Numbered from the stretch's first letter, positions 1-8,307 are shown. The stretch is DNA of 64,000 nucleotides from CAYFYJ01 sp964347415 (GCA_964347415.1 CAYFYJ010000022.1:1-64000), one strand, 5' to 3'. Translations and numbers: made by a program. Notes: generated by a model not told the origin, from the letters alone.

Positions 1-2
1 TT

Positions 3-245
3 GCTATCTGCGACAAAAATTTGTTAGGAAAAACAATCGGAAAAAACCCTACCGTTGTTGTTAAGAAGGATTTCTACGGTGGAGAACTTATCGATGACGA
101 AAAAGCTTTAGAATTGATGAAGAAATCCAGCATCTGTAATCTTCTTGGAAAGAACATCATCAACCTTGCTCTACAAAAAAAGTTTATTATAAAGAAAAAT
201 ATTATGTTTATTGATGACATTCCACATGCCCAGTTTCTCAAGTAA
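3..245 (+). CDS. DUF424 family protein, 5'-truncated by the window edge
   Basis: The frame is open to the left edge (codons from base 3 read AICDKNLLGK), so the true start lies outside the window. The visible part has the hallmarks of the archaeal DUF424 family as I know it: an ICDK-x-LLGK segment, a FYGGELIDDEKALELMKK block and a C-terminal IPHAQ motif. The biochemical function of this small conserved archaeal family is not established. It overlaps the next gene by 20 bases, suggesting one transcript. Confidence 0.8.
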   Translation, partial: AICDKNLLGKTIGKNPTVVVKKDFYGGELIDDEKALELMKKSSICNLLGKNIINLALQKKFIIKKNIMFIDDIPHAQFLK

Positions 246-609
246 AAAAGCTGAATTCTTCATCCTCACGACAGTTGTAATAGTAGGGGTCTTTTATACT
301 TTAAGTAAGTACATCAATCCTTATGCTTTCATAGATACTTCTAAAGCTGCATACGGAAGTGAAACCTTTTTCTTCGATAATGTAAAAGAAAAAGCAATAA
401 AAACTATTCAAATCAGTAATCCTAACGAGGGCAATTTAACTGCTAACCTTGAAGAGTATAAACAATTTGTAGAAAAAATGGCCAGTGATAGGGGTTATAG
501 TTTGATTTTTGTTTATGATGTGAATTGGCCAACCGATGTAGATTTTCACATGGTCCTAACATCTGAAAGAATGACTTTGAAAACAGATTTTACAGAAGTT
601 TTGTCTTGA
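226..609 (+). CDS. Small membrane-anchored pilin-like protein
   Basis: I prefer the ATG at 226 over the TTG at 211, because it puts the SSKKAEFFIL segment close to the N-terminus as in class III prepilin-like proteins. A short basic/polar N-terminus is followed by one hydrophobic helix (about residues 11-26) and a soluble extracellular domain of about 100 residues with no recognised motif. The KKAEFFILTTVVIVG pattern resembles KKGQVFLITAAIIIV in the pilus-cluster protein at 10065-11288, so it may be a stray minor pilin-like protein. It overlaps the end of the convergent clamp-loader gene by 20 bases. The family is otherwise unrecognised. Confidence 0.6.
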   Translation: MPSFSSKKAEFFILTTVVIVGVFYTLSKYINPYAFIDTSKAAYGSETFFFDNVKEKAIKTIQISNPNEGNLTANLEEYKQFVEKMASDRGYSLIFVYDVNWPTDVDFHMVLTSERMTLKTDFTEVLS

Positions 610-1726
610 AGAAAGGTAAAAACTCTTCTCTTATTTTTTTTGTCGAACAATGTAATTTCTTTGAGAGTTCTGTCAGTTTTTCTTTTTCTTCTCGTCTACT
701 CAATTTTGTCTTACCTAAAAATTTTATCTTATCCGGATATTGATATCTCGAGAATTTTCTGTACATTTCTTTCTTTGATATTGCCACACCACCAGTCATC
801 AAGTCAATCATGTATTTTTTGTACTTCCAGTTCTGTCTGATGTTAATTCTATTCCTGAAAATATCGGCTCTTGAAAGCATATTATAAGCCTTTGCTATTT
901 CTACTGGGTTTTCATATTCGTTAATAATGTTCTGTTCTATCCACCAAAAGATCTCATCAACATCTTTATCAACGCTTTGTATTGATAGTTTAGCTGCTAA
1001 AGCAGTTTTAGTTTTGAATATCATTTTTAGAGCGTCGAATACATTAGTTTCTTTTTCCCGTTCACCTAATTTTTCCATATCACTCAGTTTGATTTGTTTG
1101 CTTTCTCTCGCCAGACTCTCTAAATCGTTGATGGCTGAACGTAAATCTCCATTAGACCTTTTTGCAAGCTGTCTCAATGCCTCCTTTTCACACTTCAAAC
1201 CCTCTTTCTGACAAATAAGATTCAATCTAGTAACCAAAGCCCAATAATAGACCTTTGTGAAAGGAATTAACAAACAGTAAGAACGAAGAGAACGAAGTTT
1301 CGGATTATAAGGGTTGTTTGCTGTGAGAACTATCGGATATTGAGATCCCTTTACGATTTTTATCAATTCTCTTGTACCGCCCCTATCTTCACGTCCAGCT
1401 ATTCCGTCAATTTCATCGATGAGAAATATCTTTCCTTTTTTGAACAAGGACTTTTGTCTCATCGATTGACCTATCACTTCTTTTATTTGTGATGCAGTTC
1501 TGTAATCACTCGCGTTAAGTTCAATTATTTCTAATTTTTTTTCCCTTCCTAATGCTTCTACTAGGCATGTTTTACCAACCCCAGCAGGACCATGGAATAA
1601 CGCGGCCTTTTTTCCCGGCTTCCATGCTCTAAACCAAGTTAAAAATTTCTCTACTGACTTCTTCTGTCCTACAATATCTGACGTTTTTTGAGGAGTATAC
1701 TTTTCAGTCCAAGGCATAATAATCAT
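590..1726 (-). CDS. rfcL: Replication factor C large subunit
   Basis: Clamp-loader AAA+ ATPase that, with RfcS, loads the PCNA clamp at primer-template junctions. It has the typical N-terminus PWTEKY, Walker A HGPAGVGKT (residues 45-53), Walker B FLIDEID (about 101-107) and a C-terminal collar region. At about 378 residues it is shorter than many archaeal large subunits (often near 480): it ends soon after the collar, and I see no charged tail or PIP-box-like terminus. The ATG at 1726 overlaps the rfcS stop as ATGA; an internal ATG at 1717 (MPWTEKY) matches the family start equally well. Co-transcribed downstream of rfcS. Confidence 0.9.
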   Translation of the reverse strand: MIIMPWTEKYTPQKTSDIVGQKKSVEKFLTWFRAWKPGKKAALFHGPAGVGKTCLVEALGREKKLEIIELNASDYRTASQIKEVIGQSMRQKSLFKKGKIFLIDEIDGIAGREDRGGTRELIKIVKGSQYPIVLTANNPYNPKLRSLRSYCLLIPFTKVYYWALVTRLNLICQKEGLKCEKEALRQLAKRSNGDLRSAINDLESLARESKQIKLSDMEKLGEREKETNVFDALKMIFKTKTALAAKLSIQSVDKDVDEIFWWIEQNIINEYENPVEIAKAYNMLSRADIFRNRINIRQNWKYKKYMIDLMTGGVAISKKEMYRKFSRYQYPDKIKFLGKTKLSRREEKEKLTELSKKLHCSTKKIREEFLPFFKTKLL

Positions 1727-2682
1727 TTTTCGGCGAATAATAGAAATTGAGCCAACAGGGCCTCAAGTTGAATTAAAGTAGAACCACCCTCAGTGATCCT
1801 AAAATCATATTCACCAGTCTTATCTATTAACTTAATCTTGTTTTCTTCAGAAATTCTCAAATCATAAATCTGTCTGTGTATTTCTTTTATTATATCCTCC
1901 CCAGCTAACCCTTGATTTAAAATCATTTCATGCAATTTTTCTCTGGCACTCTTGAAATTGCCCTTGAGGACTAAGTCAAGCATATTCTTGACATCCTCTG
2001 GTTTCGCTCTAGATGCAACATCATATACTGTATCTCCAGTGATTTTTTTACCTAAGGATGCTGAAGCTTGGAGTAAATTTGCGACTCTTCTCAAATCACC
2101 TTCAGAAAGTTCAAATATAGCATTTACCCCACTTTTATCCATCTTTAATTTCTCTTCTTTAGCTATTCGATCAGCGTACTCTTTCATCTCTTTGTCAGAG
2201 AGTTGTTTGAACCTGAAAACAGCACATCTACTTTGAATAGGGTCTATGATTCTGGAGGAATAATTGCAAATCAGAATGAAACGTGCAGTTCTGGTAAAAT
2301 TCTCCATAGTCCTTCTCAAAGCCTGTTGGGCGTCTGGCGTTAAAGCATCGGCTTCGTCTAAGATTATCAGTTTGAATCTGATGTTGCTTATCGATTTTGT
2401 CCTGGCGAAATCCTTTATCTTCCCTCTTACAACGTTTATCCCCCTTTCATCGCTGGCATTCAGCTCTAAAGTATTGGCCTTCCATCCCTTTCCGTATAGG
2501 TCATTTGCCAGAGCTAAGGAAGAAGCCGTCTTTCCTATGCCGGCCCTGCCAGCAAAAAGGCAATGAGGGATATTCTTTTCCTTTACGAAAGCCTTCAATC
2601 TATCTACAACATGCTTCTGATTGATCACTTCTTTTAACGATTTTGGGCGATATTTCTCAGCCCAAACCTCAAATTCTGGCAT
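1723..2682 (-). CDS. rfcS: Replication factor C small subunit
   Basis: Clamp-loader small subunit, 319 residues, the usual archaeal length. Visible motifs are VWAEKYRP at the N-terminus, Walker A GRAGIGKT (residues 45-52), Walker B LIILDEAD, sensor-type NYSSRI and the arginine-finger SRC motif in DPIQSRC. The Walker A lacks the usual GPPG prolines but keeps the G-x4-GKT frame. It is the first gene of the rfcS-rfcL pair; the next gene (+ strand) diverges from it, with about 60 bases between them. Confidence 0.95.
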   Translation of the reverse strand: MPEFEVWAEKYRPKSLKEVINQKHVVDRLKAFVKEKNIPHCLFAGRAGIGKTASSLALANDLYGKGWKANTLELNASDERGINVVRGKIKDFARTKSISNIRFKLIILDEADALTPDAQQALRRTMENFTRTARFILICNYSSRIIDPIQSRCAVFRFKQLSDKEMKEYADRIAKEEKLKMDKSGVNAIFELSEGDLRRVANLLQASASLGKKITGDTVYDVASRAKPEDVKNMLDLVLKGNFKSAREKLHEMILNQGLAGEDIIKEIHRQIYDLRISEENKIKLIDKTGEYDFRITEGGSTLIQLEALLAQFLLFAEK

Positions 2683-2743
2683 TTCATCACGTTATTATCT
2701 TTAACGTTTACATAATTTATAAATGAAAAGATTTTGTGATTAT

Positions 2744-3280
2744 ATGAAGATTTCTATATCCGGGACACCTTGTTCTGGTAAAACAGAAGTTTCGAAACTA
2801 TTATCGAAAAAACTGAATTACAAACTTGTACAAGTAAACGAATTTGCAGAAGAACTCAATGCCTTCACAGGTTACGATAATAAAAGAGAATGTAAAATTC
2901 TTGACATGGACAGACTAGAAAAGGAAATCGATAAAATTAAAGACGATATTGTCATAGAAGGCCACACTTCTCATCTTTTCCCTGTCGATGTAGTCATAAT
3001 CCTAAGATGCAACCCAGACATATTGAAGAAAAGACTGGAAAAAAGATACCCTTCCAACTCTTTGAAAGTCCAGGAAAACCTTGAAGCAGAAATACTCGGA
3101 GTGATAACCTCTGAAGCTGTTATGAACAATAAGAAAGTCTTTGAGATAGACACCTCCGATAAGCGTGTGGAAGAATCTGTTAACGATATTTTGAAGATAT
3201 TGGAAGGAAAGACTGAGGAGTTTAAAATCGGAAAAATTGACTGGTTAGAGAAGTATTCTGGTTTGATTGAATTGAAATAG
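2744..3280 (+). CDS. AK6/Fap7-like putative adenylate kinase (P-loop NTPase)
   Basis: Putative nucleoside monophosphate kinase of the archaeal AK6/Fap7-like group, a family linked to adenylate kinase activity and small-subunit ribosome maturation. The P-loop SGTPCSGKTEVS lies at the extreme N-terminus, followed by the family-type VNEFAEELN segment and, centrally, a VIEGHTSH segment. I place the start at ATG 2744 rather than ATG 2723: a TATA-like TTTATAAAT at about 2714-2722 sits about 25 bp upstream, giving a leaderless mRNA, and homologs begin MKISISG. About 178 residues. Confidence 0.85.
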   Translation: MKISISGTPCSGKTEVSKLLSKKLNYKLVQVNEFAEELNAFTGYDNKRECKILDMDRLEKEIDKIKDDIVIEGHTSHLFPVDVVIILRCNPDILKKRLEKRYPSNSLKVQENLEAEILGVITSEAVMNNKKVFEIDTSDKRVEESVNDILKILEGKTEEFKIGKIDWLEKYSGLIELK

Positions 3281-3292
3281 AATCCTTAGTCT

Positions 3293-3934
3293 TCATCCGA
3301 TTAATAAAACAATTCCCATTAAAATTATAATCAATCCTACAATAAATGGAGTCAGCATCCTTATCCTTTTACCGACTCTTTTTTCTACAATCGATAAAAT
3401 ACCTCGAGCCCCTATCCCAAATGGTATCAACGAAATCATTGTTCCTATGGAAAAAGAGAGAACAAGCAAAGTTCCGTATAAAACACTGCCAGCGGATGCC
3501 GCCCATAATAATATACCAATCTCAATCGGACATAATGGCAATCCTCTTACTAACCCAAACATGAGGATGGATTTTTTACTCTTTGATTTAATACCTTTAA
3601 ACATCTTGATGTAGCAATGGGCTTCAAACATGTGAGATTTGAAAATGGTTAACAGACCGAACATTATCGTGAATAGGGCTGCACTTATTCTGAAATAGGG
3701 TTGAAAATTTTGGAGAAAGCCAACTCCTATGAAAGAAATCGAGAAACCGATTAGAGTATCTATGACAACCATACCCGATCCATACAAAAATATCATTACC
3801 AGACTTTCTTTCAATTTTTTGCTAGCCCATGCAACATAGATTGAGGCCACAGCCTTATCCTCGCATGGTTCTAGAACATGCATTAAACCGATTACGAATG
3901 CTGAAAGAAGAGTGTATTCTGTTAATTGTATCAT
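3293..3934 (-). CDS. Polytopic membrane protein of the SafE/CcdA/DsbD-like superfamily
   Basis: 213 residues, about six hydrophobic segments. Two related halves each carry a Cys/Pro-bearing membrane motif: GLMHVLEPCEDKA near the N-terminus and VRGLPLCPIEIG in the middle. This arrangement recalls the TauE/SafE, CcdA/DsbD and NicO transporter superfamily, whose members export small solutes or metals or pass electrons across membranes. Which activity applies cannot be read from the sequence. Divergent from the hypothetical gene that follows on the + strand. Confidence 0.6.
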   Translation of the reverse strand: MIQLTEYTLLSAFVIGLMHVLEPCEDKAVASIYVAWASKKLKESLVMIFLYGSGMVVIDTLIGFSISFIGVGFLQNFQPYFRISAALFTIMFGLLTIFKSHMFEAHCYIKMFKGIKSKSKKSILMFGLVRGLPLCPIEIGILLWAASAGSVLYGTLLVLSFSIGTMISLIPFGIGARGILSIVEKRVGKRIRMLTPFIVGLIIILMGIVLLIG

Positions 3935-4027
3935 GATTTATATTATCCTTTTAAGAATAAATTCCCCGAATCAGATAGATTTTTGCTTTTGAGAAGATTT
4001 AAAACTTTAATTACCAGTGATAAGAAC

Positions 4028-4435
4028 ATGCCAAATAAAGCCTTAGAATGGAGTCATAATACCTGTTGCAATTATGAAGGCATTTGGGATATATGCTACC
4101 ATACCCGGTTTGGTTCTGGAAAATTATGTGTAGGGTACAAATCGAAGAGACTTGGAATTCATTATAATACTGATAAACCGGATTATCATGAACATGTGGT
4201 AATATTAGATGGGGAAATAATTGAAGTAGAGTGTATTAATTGTGTTACTGTTTTGAGAGGAAAATATTCACCCAAGACTATAAGAAATAACCTAGAATTA
4301 ATAATGACAACCATACCCGATGAAAGAGCTAGACAACTTTTGAGACAAGTAAGTGCAGAAGAGTGGAAAAAAATCGATACCACATCATTCGAAGAGGAAT
4401 TAGAAGCAAGTTTATTTGTCGATCCTGCTGCTTAA
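4028..4435 (+). CDS. Hypothetical protein, Cys-containing
   Basis: About 135 residues, not recognised. The open frame extends back to a TTG at 3926, but an AT-rich TATA-like stretch at about 3998-4008 lies about 25 bp before the ATG at 4028, so a leaderless start at 4028 is more likely. Cysteines cluster in the first half (CCNYEG, WDICYH, KLCVG, ECINCV), compatible with a metal site. The C-terminus is acidic and helical. The AGATAGATTTTTG element at about 3973 recurs upstream of other genes. Tail-to-tail with the TFB gene. Confidence 0.55.
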   Translation: MPNKALEWSHNTCCNYEGIWDICYHTRFGSGKLCVGYKSKRLGIHYNTDKPDYHEHVVILDGEIIEVECINCVTVLRGKYSPKTIRNNLELIMTTIPDERARQLLRQVSAEEWKKIDTTSFEEELEASLFVDPAA

Positions 4436-4447
4436 GAAAACTGAATT

Positions 4448-5377
4448 TTAATCTTCCTTGGTCTTTTCTTCAACTTCTTTCTCAAGGCCTAACTTCTCAA
4501 CTAACTCCTTATAACGATTACGAATCGTAACTTCAGTTACGTTTACGATAGAAGCAACTTCCCTCTGTGTCCTCTTCTCACCTGTCAAAACACAAGCAAT
4601 GTAAATAGCAGCTGCTGCAACTCCTGTGGGTCCCTTACCACTGGTTATATCCATTTTCTTTGCCTTTTTCAGTATTTTTATTGATTGTGCTTGAACTTTA
4701 TCACTCAAGTTTAATATCGAACAGAATCTTGGCACATAGTCTTTTGGATTAGCAGGTAGTATTCTTATCTGGAGTTCCCTCGCGACATAACGATAAGTTC
4801 TACCGATTTCTCTCTTCTCCAGTCCTGAAGCTTCAGCGATTTCGTCCAAAGTTCTTGGTGTTCCAAACTGTCTTGAAACAGCGTAAACTAAAGCAGCGAT
4901 AACGGATTCGATTGACCTTCCTCTTACCAATCCCTTATCCACAGCATCTTCATAGTATCTTGCTATTCTTTCATGGACCGGTTTGGGAAGGTTTAAGAAT
5001 GAAATGATTCTTTGTAATTCCGATAAAGCAAAGGACAAGTTTCTATCTTTCGATTCGATCAATCTCTTATGCCATTTCCTCAACCTGTAGTATTGAGCTC
5101 TTTTCTTCCCTGGAACTTTATACAGTTCTCCTAAACCCTTTCCTATCTCAGTAGTTAATCCTTTATCATGTTTAGTGAAAGTCAACGGCGCACCCGTTCT
5201 GGCTCTTTTTGATATTTGCTCAGAATCGAAGGCCCTCCATTCCTGCCCTCTATCAATCATGGCTTCCTTAAGAATTGTTCCACATTTGGCGCATCGAAGT
5301 TCTCCCCTTGTTTTATCCTGAATGAACTGGTTGCTACCACATTCAGGGCATTCCTGCATCTTTTTTACGAACTTCAT
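4448..5377 (-). CDS. tfb: Transcription initiation factor TFB
   Basis: General transcription factor that recognises TBP-TATA-BRE and recruits RNA polymerase. An N-terminal zinc ribbon (CPECGS...CAKCGTIL, residues 9-35) is followed by the B-reader/linker segment REWRAFDSEQ-like (WRAFDSEQISKRARTGAP), then two cyclin repeats ending with a HTH region (TQREVASIVNVTEVTIRNRYKEL). 309 residues, full length. An AT-rich promoter region lies upstream at about 5385-5420. The only TFB in this window. Confidence 0.97.
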   Translation of the reverse strand: MKFVKKMQECPECGSNQFIQDKTRGELRCAKCGTILKEAMIDRGQEWRAFDSEQISKRARTGAPLTFTKHDKGLTTEIGKGLGELYKVPGKKRAQYYRLRKWHKRLIESKDRNLSFALSELQRIISFLNLPKPVHERIARYYEDAVDKGLVRGRSIESVIAALVYAVSRQFGTPRTLDEIAEASGLEKREIGRTYRYVARELQIRILPANPKDYVPRFCSILNLSDKVQAQSIKILKKAKKMDITSGKGPTGVAAAAIYIACVLTGEKRTQREVASIVNVTEVTIRNRYKELVEKLGLEKEVEEKTKED

Positions 5378-5478
5378 TTTTAATCACTTTAAAGTAGATA
5401 TAGAAAAGTATTTAAATCTTTCGGTTCACCTTTTTAAACTTAACATATTTTCTGCGAGTTACTATTTAAACCTTTCTT

Positions 5479-6237
5479 TCATTTTTTTCCATTTTTTGTT
5501 ACCATTTCTTCGATAGCCTCTGCAAGTTTTTCCACCATTTTCTGACCAGTAAGCCCCCTTCTCTGGCTTTTCTTAAAATCTACAACATATTCCAGATAAT
5601 CAAGAAAAGCATGAGGATGCTCAAAACTCCCTTTAACAGCTCCAAATACTTTTTTTCGTCTTATTAAAACTTCTCTAGGCACCCTTCTGTAGAAGCTTGG
5701 AATTTCCAGAAAATAGCAATTTTCAATTTTCGCATCTTTAGAAATAATACCATAATGACCATCATCTACTGTAAAAAATATTGCCTCGTCAGTCGACGGG
5801 TTTATATCATCCGAAAAAATATCTGAAAATCTATGTCCAGATCTTAATGCTCTACGGTTATGAAATTCAATGATAGGACTTCCTTTGTACTCTTCTCTTA
5901 ATTTTCTGATTGCTGGTTGTGGCAATCGATGAGAGAGGTTCCATTCCCAAATTTCGGAAAAGTCACCAGATGGGTCAGCTCTTCTGAGTTCCTCCTCAAA
6001 TTCACGCCGCCTTGCCTTCTCATATCGAGTTGTTTTCATAAATCTACAATATTTTAAAATAACCCCAGGTTCGTGATCTGCCAGATAATTAAGACTGTAA
6101 CTGTAAGGGAGTGTTTCCAAAGATACATCATAACCCCTTTGTCTTAGAAATTTTGCTACATCTATAGCTAGACTAAAAGCACTAACTTCATTGGGATGTA
6201 TACCTCTTACAAATACTAAGTTACCATTTTCTAACAT
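5479..6237 (-). CDS. M14/AspA-AstE-like putative metallohydrolase
   Basis: About 252 residues. The N-terminal VRGIHPNEVSAF resembles the GxHxNE zinc-binding loop of succinylglutamate desuccinylase/aspartoacylase (M14-type) enzymes, and PIIEFHNRR in the middle could supply the third His ligand. The intervening region is charged and divergent, so substrate and even activity are uncertain. I choose ATG 6237 over ATG 6249 because the TATA-like GTTTAAATATC (plus positions about 6258-6268) lies about 25 bp upstream of 6237, giving a leaderless start. It diverges from the histone gene. Confidence 0.45.
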   Translation of the reverse strand: MLENGNLVFVRGIHPNEVSAFSLAIDVAKFLRQRGYDVSLETLPYSYSLNYLADHEPGVILKYCRFMKTTRYEKARRREFEEELRRADPSGDFSEIWEWNLSHRLPQPAIRKLREEYKGSPIIEFHNRRALRSGHRFSDIFSDDINPSTDEAIFFTVDDGHYGIISKDAKIENCYFLEIPSFYRRVPREVLIRRKKVFGAVKGSFEHPHAFLDYLEYVVDFKKSQRRGLTGQKMVEKLAEAIEEMVTKNGKK

Positions 6238-6392
6238 GGTTAAAGACATAATGGCCAGATATTTAAACCAGACCCAATAAAAGATTCTTTGTAAAAGGCT
6301 TTTTATTGATTTGAGCTTTTATCATCCTTTTTTGATCGAAAACTCCATTTTTTTAAAAAATAACGTGTATTAGAACTTCTTTTAACAAAAAA

Positions 6393-6451
6393 CTTTAAAT
6401 ACTAACTTAAATAATTTTTATCTATTAAATACGGTTTGGGATTGGGGGTGA
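6393..6451 (+). promoter_or_regulatory. Promoter and Shine-Dalgarno site of the histone-aIF5A transcript
   Basis: TTTAAATA-like TATA box at about 6394-6401, then a short AT-rich leader and a strong SD GGGGGTGA at 6444-6451, five bases before the histone ATG. A leadered, SD-driven mRNA contrasts with the many leaderless genes nearby and suits a highly expressed chromatin/translation transcript. The rest of 6250-6393 holds only divergent AT-rich promoter sequence. Confidence 0.6.
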
Positions 6452-6455
6452 ACTC

Positions 6456-6659
6456 ATGGTAAGAACATTTCCCTTAGCACCTTTGGAAAGAATAGCGAAA
6501 AAAGCAGGTGCACCCAGAGTATCTGCTACTGCTGTAAAAGCGATGAGAGAAGCAGTTTTAGATGCAGCCGAATCCATAGCAACTGATGCTGTTGCCGCAT
6601 CGCATCATGCAGGAAGAGTAACTGTAAAAGCGAAAGACATAAAAATCGCTTGCAGATGA
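6456..6659 (+). CDS. Archaeal histone
   Basis: 67-residue single histone-fold protein that wraps DNA as dimers or multimers. It has the canonical archaeal layout: PLAPLERIAKKAGAPRVS at the N-terminus, a central AVKAMREAVLDAAESIATDAV helix, and the closing loop/helix AGRVTVKAKDIKIACR. No tail extension. It is followed closely by aIF5A; the histone stop is at 6657-6659 and the aIF5A SD begins about 12 bases later, so the two are probably co-transcribed. Confidence 0.95.
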   Translation: MVRTFPLAPLERIAKKAGAPRVSATAVKAMREAVLDAAESIATDAVAASHHAGRVTVKAKDIKIACR

Positions 6660-6679
6660 TTTTTTGTTTTGGTGATATT

Positions 6680-7069
6680 TTGGGGAAAACAACTGCTGTA
6701 ATCAAAAGTTTGAAAAAGGGTTCTTTTATCCTCATTGATGAGAGTCCTTGTCGAGTTGAATCTATTTCTTCAGGAAAGAGTGGAAAACATGGGGCCAGTA
6801 AATCGCGCGTTGAGGCTATTGGATTATTCGATGGCAGGAGAAGAAGCATAGTTAAACCCTCTGGTGATAAAGTCGATGTCCCGATAATAAACAGGAAGAA
6901 AGCACAAGTTTTGGCTGTTTCAGGTAATCGAGTCCAACTCATGGATTTGTCAGACTATACCATGTTTGAGTTAGATATTCCGGAAGACTTGAAAGGTAGA
7001 TTGAACCCAGGTGGAGAAGTCAATTATTACGAATTGGTCGGAATCAGGACGCTAAAACAACTGAAATGA
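6680..7069 (+). CDS. eif5A: Translation initiation factor aIF5A (TTG start)
   Basis: Hypusine-containing elongation/initiation factor that relieves stalling at poly-proline. The hypusination loop SGKSGKHGASKSR is intact, with the modified Lys expected in GKHG. I place the start at TTG 6680: SD GGTGAT at 6671-6676 sits just before it and gives MGKTTAVIKSLKKG, about 129 residues, the normal size. A longer frame from 6650 would add ten unlikely residues overlapping the histone end. An SH3-like N-domain and OB C-domain are evident by length and pattern. Confidence 0.93.
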   Translation: MGKTTAVIKSLKKGSFILIDESPCRVESISSGKSGKHGASKSRVEAIGLFDGRRRSIVKPSGDKVDVPIINRKKAQVLAVSGNRVQLMDLSDYTMFELDIPEDLKGRLNPGGEVNYYELVGIRTLKQLK

Positions 7070-7327
7070 TCAATTCCTTTTGATGAGACCAGATTTCTCT
7101 AATTTCTCTAGGATTCCTTTTATCGCAGCCTTGACTATATCCCTGTTTCCATTAACGGAAAAAACATCCGTCATCTCCTCAACAGAAGTTTTTCCATCAC
7201 ACTGAAGCCAAATAAGGAATGTAATAGGATCGATAGTATGAGATTTTTTTGTTTCGGGATCAACAAGAATGTAGGTATTTCCCAGTTTTGACCAATCCAT
7301 TCCCTTCGTTTTTTTAGGATACTTCAC
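7070..7327 (-). CDS. PqqD-like winged-helix small protein
   Basis: 85 residues. The pattern ILVDPETKKSHTIDP, then FLIWLQCDGKTSVEEM and a C-terminal LEKLEKSGLIKRN, matches the PqqD-fold (RiPP recognition element-like) superfamily as I know it. No RiPP precursor, radical-SAM maturase or cyclase is adjacent, so a peptide-chaperone role is not supported by context. Its start overlaps the end of the PRC-barrel gene by 4 bases (ATGA), a translational coupling that suggests joint function. Convergent with aIF5A. Confidence 0.6.
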   Translation of the reverse strand: MKYPKKTKGMDWSKLGNTYILVDPETKKSHTIDPITFLIWLQCDGKTSVEEMTDVFSVNGNRDIVKAAIKGILEKLEKSGLIKRN

Positions 7328-7602
7328 GCCTTTTCTCCTTCTTCAGGCAATGGTGTGGCAATGTGTTTGATGATGACGACATCGCCTATCGACTGAACCA
7401 TAGGATAAGGAACTATTATTCCCTTTTTACCACCGACCATTTTCCCAAGAAAGGTTCCCTTAGCCGCAGATATAACTAAAGACCTGATTTTATACCTGTT
7501 CAAATCGAACTCTACGTCTGCCACTTTACCACAATAAAAACCTCTATCAGTAAAAACATCCTTACCAAACATCTCTGAGATATCCTTGACCGTTATCGGC
7601 AT
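7324..7602 (-). CDS. PRC-barrel domain protein
   Basis: About 92 residues with a PRC-barrel pattern: MPITVKDISEMFGKDVFTDRGFYCGKV, then VEFDLNRYKIRSLVIS and a GIIVPYPMVQSIGDVVII closing segment. PRC-barrel proteins in archaea are small and often RNA- or cell-division-associated, but the role here is unknown. The start at 7602 is fixed by an SD GGAGGAT six bases upstream; the frame extends further upstream without support. First gene of a two-gene operon with the PqqD-like gene. Confidence 0.8.
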   Translation of the reverse strand: MPITVKDISEMFGKDVFTDRGFYCGKVADVEFDLNRYKIRSLVISAAKGTFLGKMVGGKKGIIVPYPMVQSIGDVVIIKHIATPLPEEGEKA

Positions 7603-7682
7603 AGTAATCCTCCTAACATTATATATAGGATACAATATTCTTAAACTTTCACAAATTAATAATTAAGGACTAATACAAGTTT

Positions 7683-7766
7683 GCCGAGATCGCCTAACCC
7701 GGTATGGCACTAGTCTGCTAAACTAGCGGGCTTCGGCCCTTGTGGGTTCAAATCCCACTCTCGGCG
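7683..7766 (+). tRNA. tRNA-Ser (GCT)
   Basis: 84 nt. Acceptor GCCGAGA/TCTCGGC with discriminator G, long variable arm (GCGGGCTTCGGCCC region), TGGGTTCAAATCCCA T-arm, anticodon loop CTGCTAA giving GCT. No encoded CCA and no intron. First of a tandem Ser-Val-Glu cluster. Confidence 0.95.
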
Positions 7767-7770
7767 TCAT

Positions 7771-7845
7771 GGGTCGATGGTCTAGCCCGGTTAAGACATC
7801 GCCTTGACGTGGCGAGAATCGCAGGTCCAAATCCTGCTCGACCCA
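7771..7845 (+). tRNA. tRNA-Val (GAC)
   Basis: 75 nt. Acceptor GGGTCGA/TCGACCC with discriminator A, D-stem GTCT/AGAC, anticodon stem TCGCC/GGCGA with loop TTGACGT (GAC), T-arm GCAGG/CCTGC. Begins 4 nt after tRNA-Ser, so the cluster is processed from one precursor. Position 37 is G, slightly unusual for Val. Confidence 0.92.
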
Positions 7846-7848
7846 CTT

Positions 7849-7923
7849 GCTCCCGTCGTCTAGTCCGGTCAAGGATATCGGCCTTTCGAGCCGCAGGCAC
7901 GGGTTCAAATCCCGTCGGGAGCA
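7849..7923 (+). tRNA. tRNA-Glu (TTC)
   Basis: 75 nt. Acceptor GCTCCCG/CGGGAGC with discriminator A, loop CTTTCGA giving TTC, T-arm ACGGG/CCCGT. The anticodon stem TCGGC/GCCGC has a mismatch at 27-43. Only 3 nt separate it from tRNA-Val. Confidence 0.93.
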
Positions 7924-7958
7924 TAAATTTTTAAAGATTGAGGATAACTAAGACTGAT

Positions 7959-8285
7959 ATGTTAGATTACACTAACAGCGAGGAATCTGGGGTTCTATTA
8001 ATAAATCCTTTGGTTGTCCCTCTTAGTTGGATTCGTTTTGACCCCATTTGCAACTACAAAAACCCCATTTGTGGGAAAAAAACACCCTTTGAACCCCCAG
8101 AACCATTTGCTAGGTCATATACTGAAGATTTAAATCGAATGAACACAGCAAGAGCAGTAAGAAAAATTCTTGAAGAAACTTTGGAATGTATGGAGCCGCC
8201 AAATGGAATCAAACTGAGTGAATATAAAAAAAATGTTCTAAGCAAACTCCCACTAATGGTAAATCTTTACGATCTGGACTGTTAG
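7959..8285 (+). CDS. Hypothetical protein
   Basis: 108 residues, not recognised. I choose ATG 7959: the AT-rich AAATTTTTAAAG at about 7925-7935, just after tRNA-Glu, is a plausible TATA box about 25-28 bp upstream. The N-terminal half contains CNYKNPICGKK (a possible metal pair) and a proline-rich PFEPPEPF. The C-terminal half is helical. Immediately followed by a perfect palindrome at 8286-8307. Confidence 0.5.
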   Translation: MLDYTNSEESGVLLINPLVVPLSWIRFDPICNYKNPICGKKTPFEPPEPFARSYTEDLNRMNTARAVRKILEETLECMEPPNGIKLSEYKKNVLSKLPLMVNLYDLDC

Positions 8286-8307
8286 ACTTAAAATTATAAT
8301 TTTAAGT
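8286..8307. terminator. 22-bp perfect palindrome abutting the stop codon
   Basis: Arms ACTTAAAATTA/TAATTTTAAGT form a perfect 22-bp inverted repeat starting right after the TAG stop at 8283-8285, followed by T-rich sequence. It could be a 3'-end hairpin or, being AT-only in its core, part of the promoter region of the following tRNA-Leu. The role is inferred. Confidence 0.35.

Noticed and set aside
3926..4027. TTG start extending the hypothetical gene to 3926
   Set aside because: It would overlap the divergent membrane-protein start, has no SD, and the TATA-like box points to ATG 4028.
7070..7602. RiPP biosynthesis locus around the PqqD-like gene
   Set aside because: No precursor peptide, radical SAM maturase or protease is nearby; the only partner is a PRC-barrel gene.
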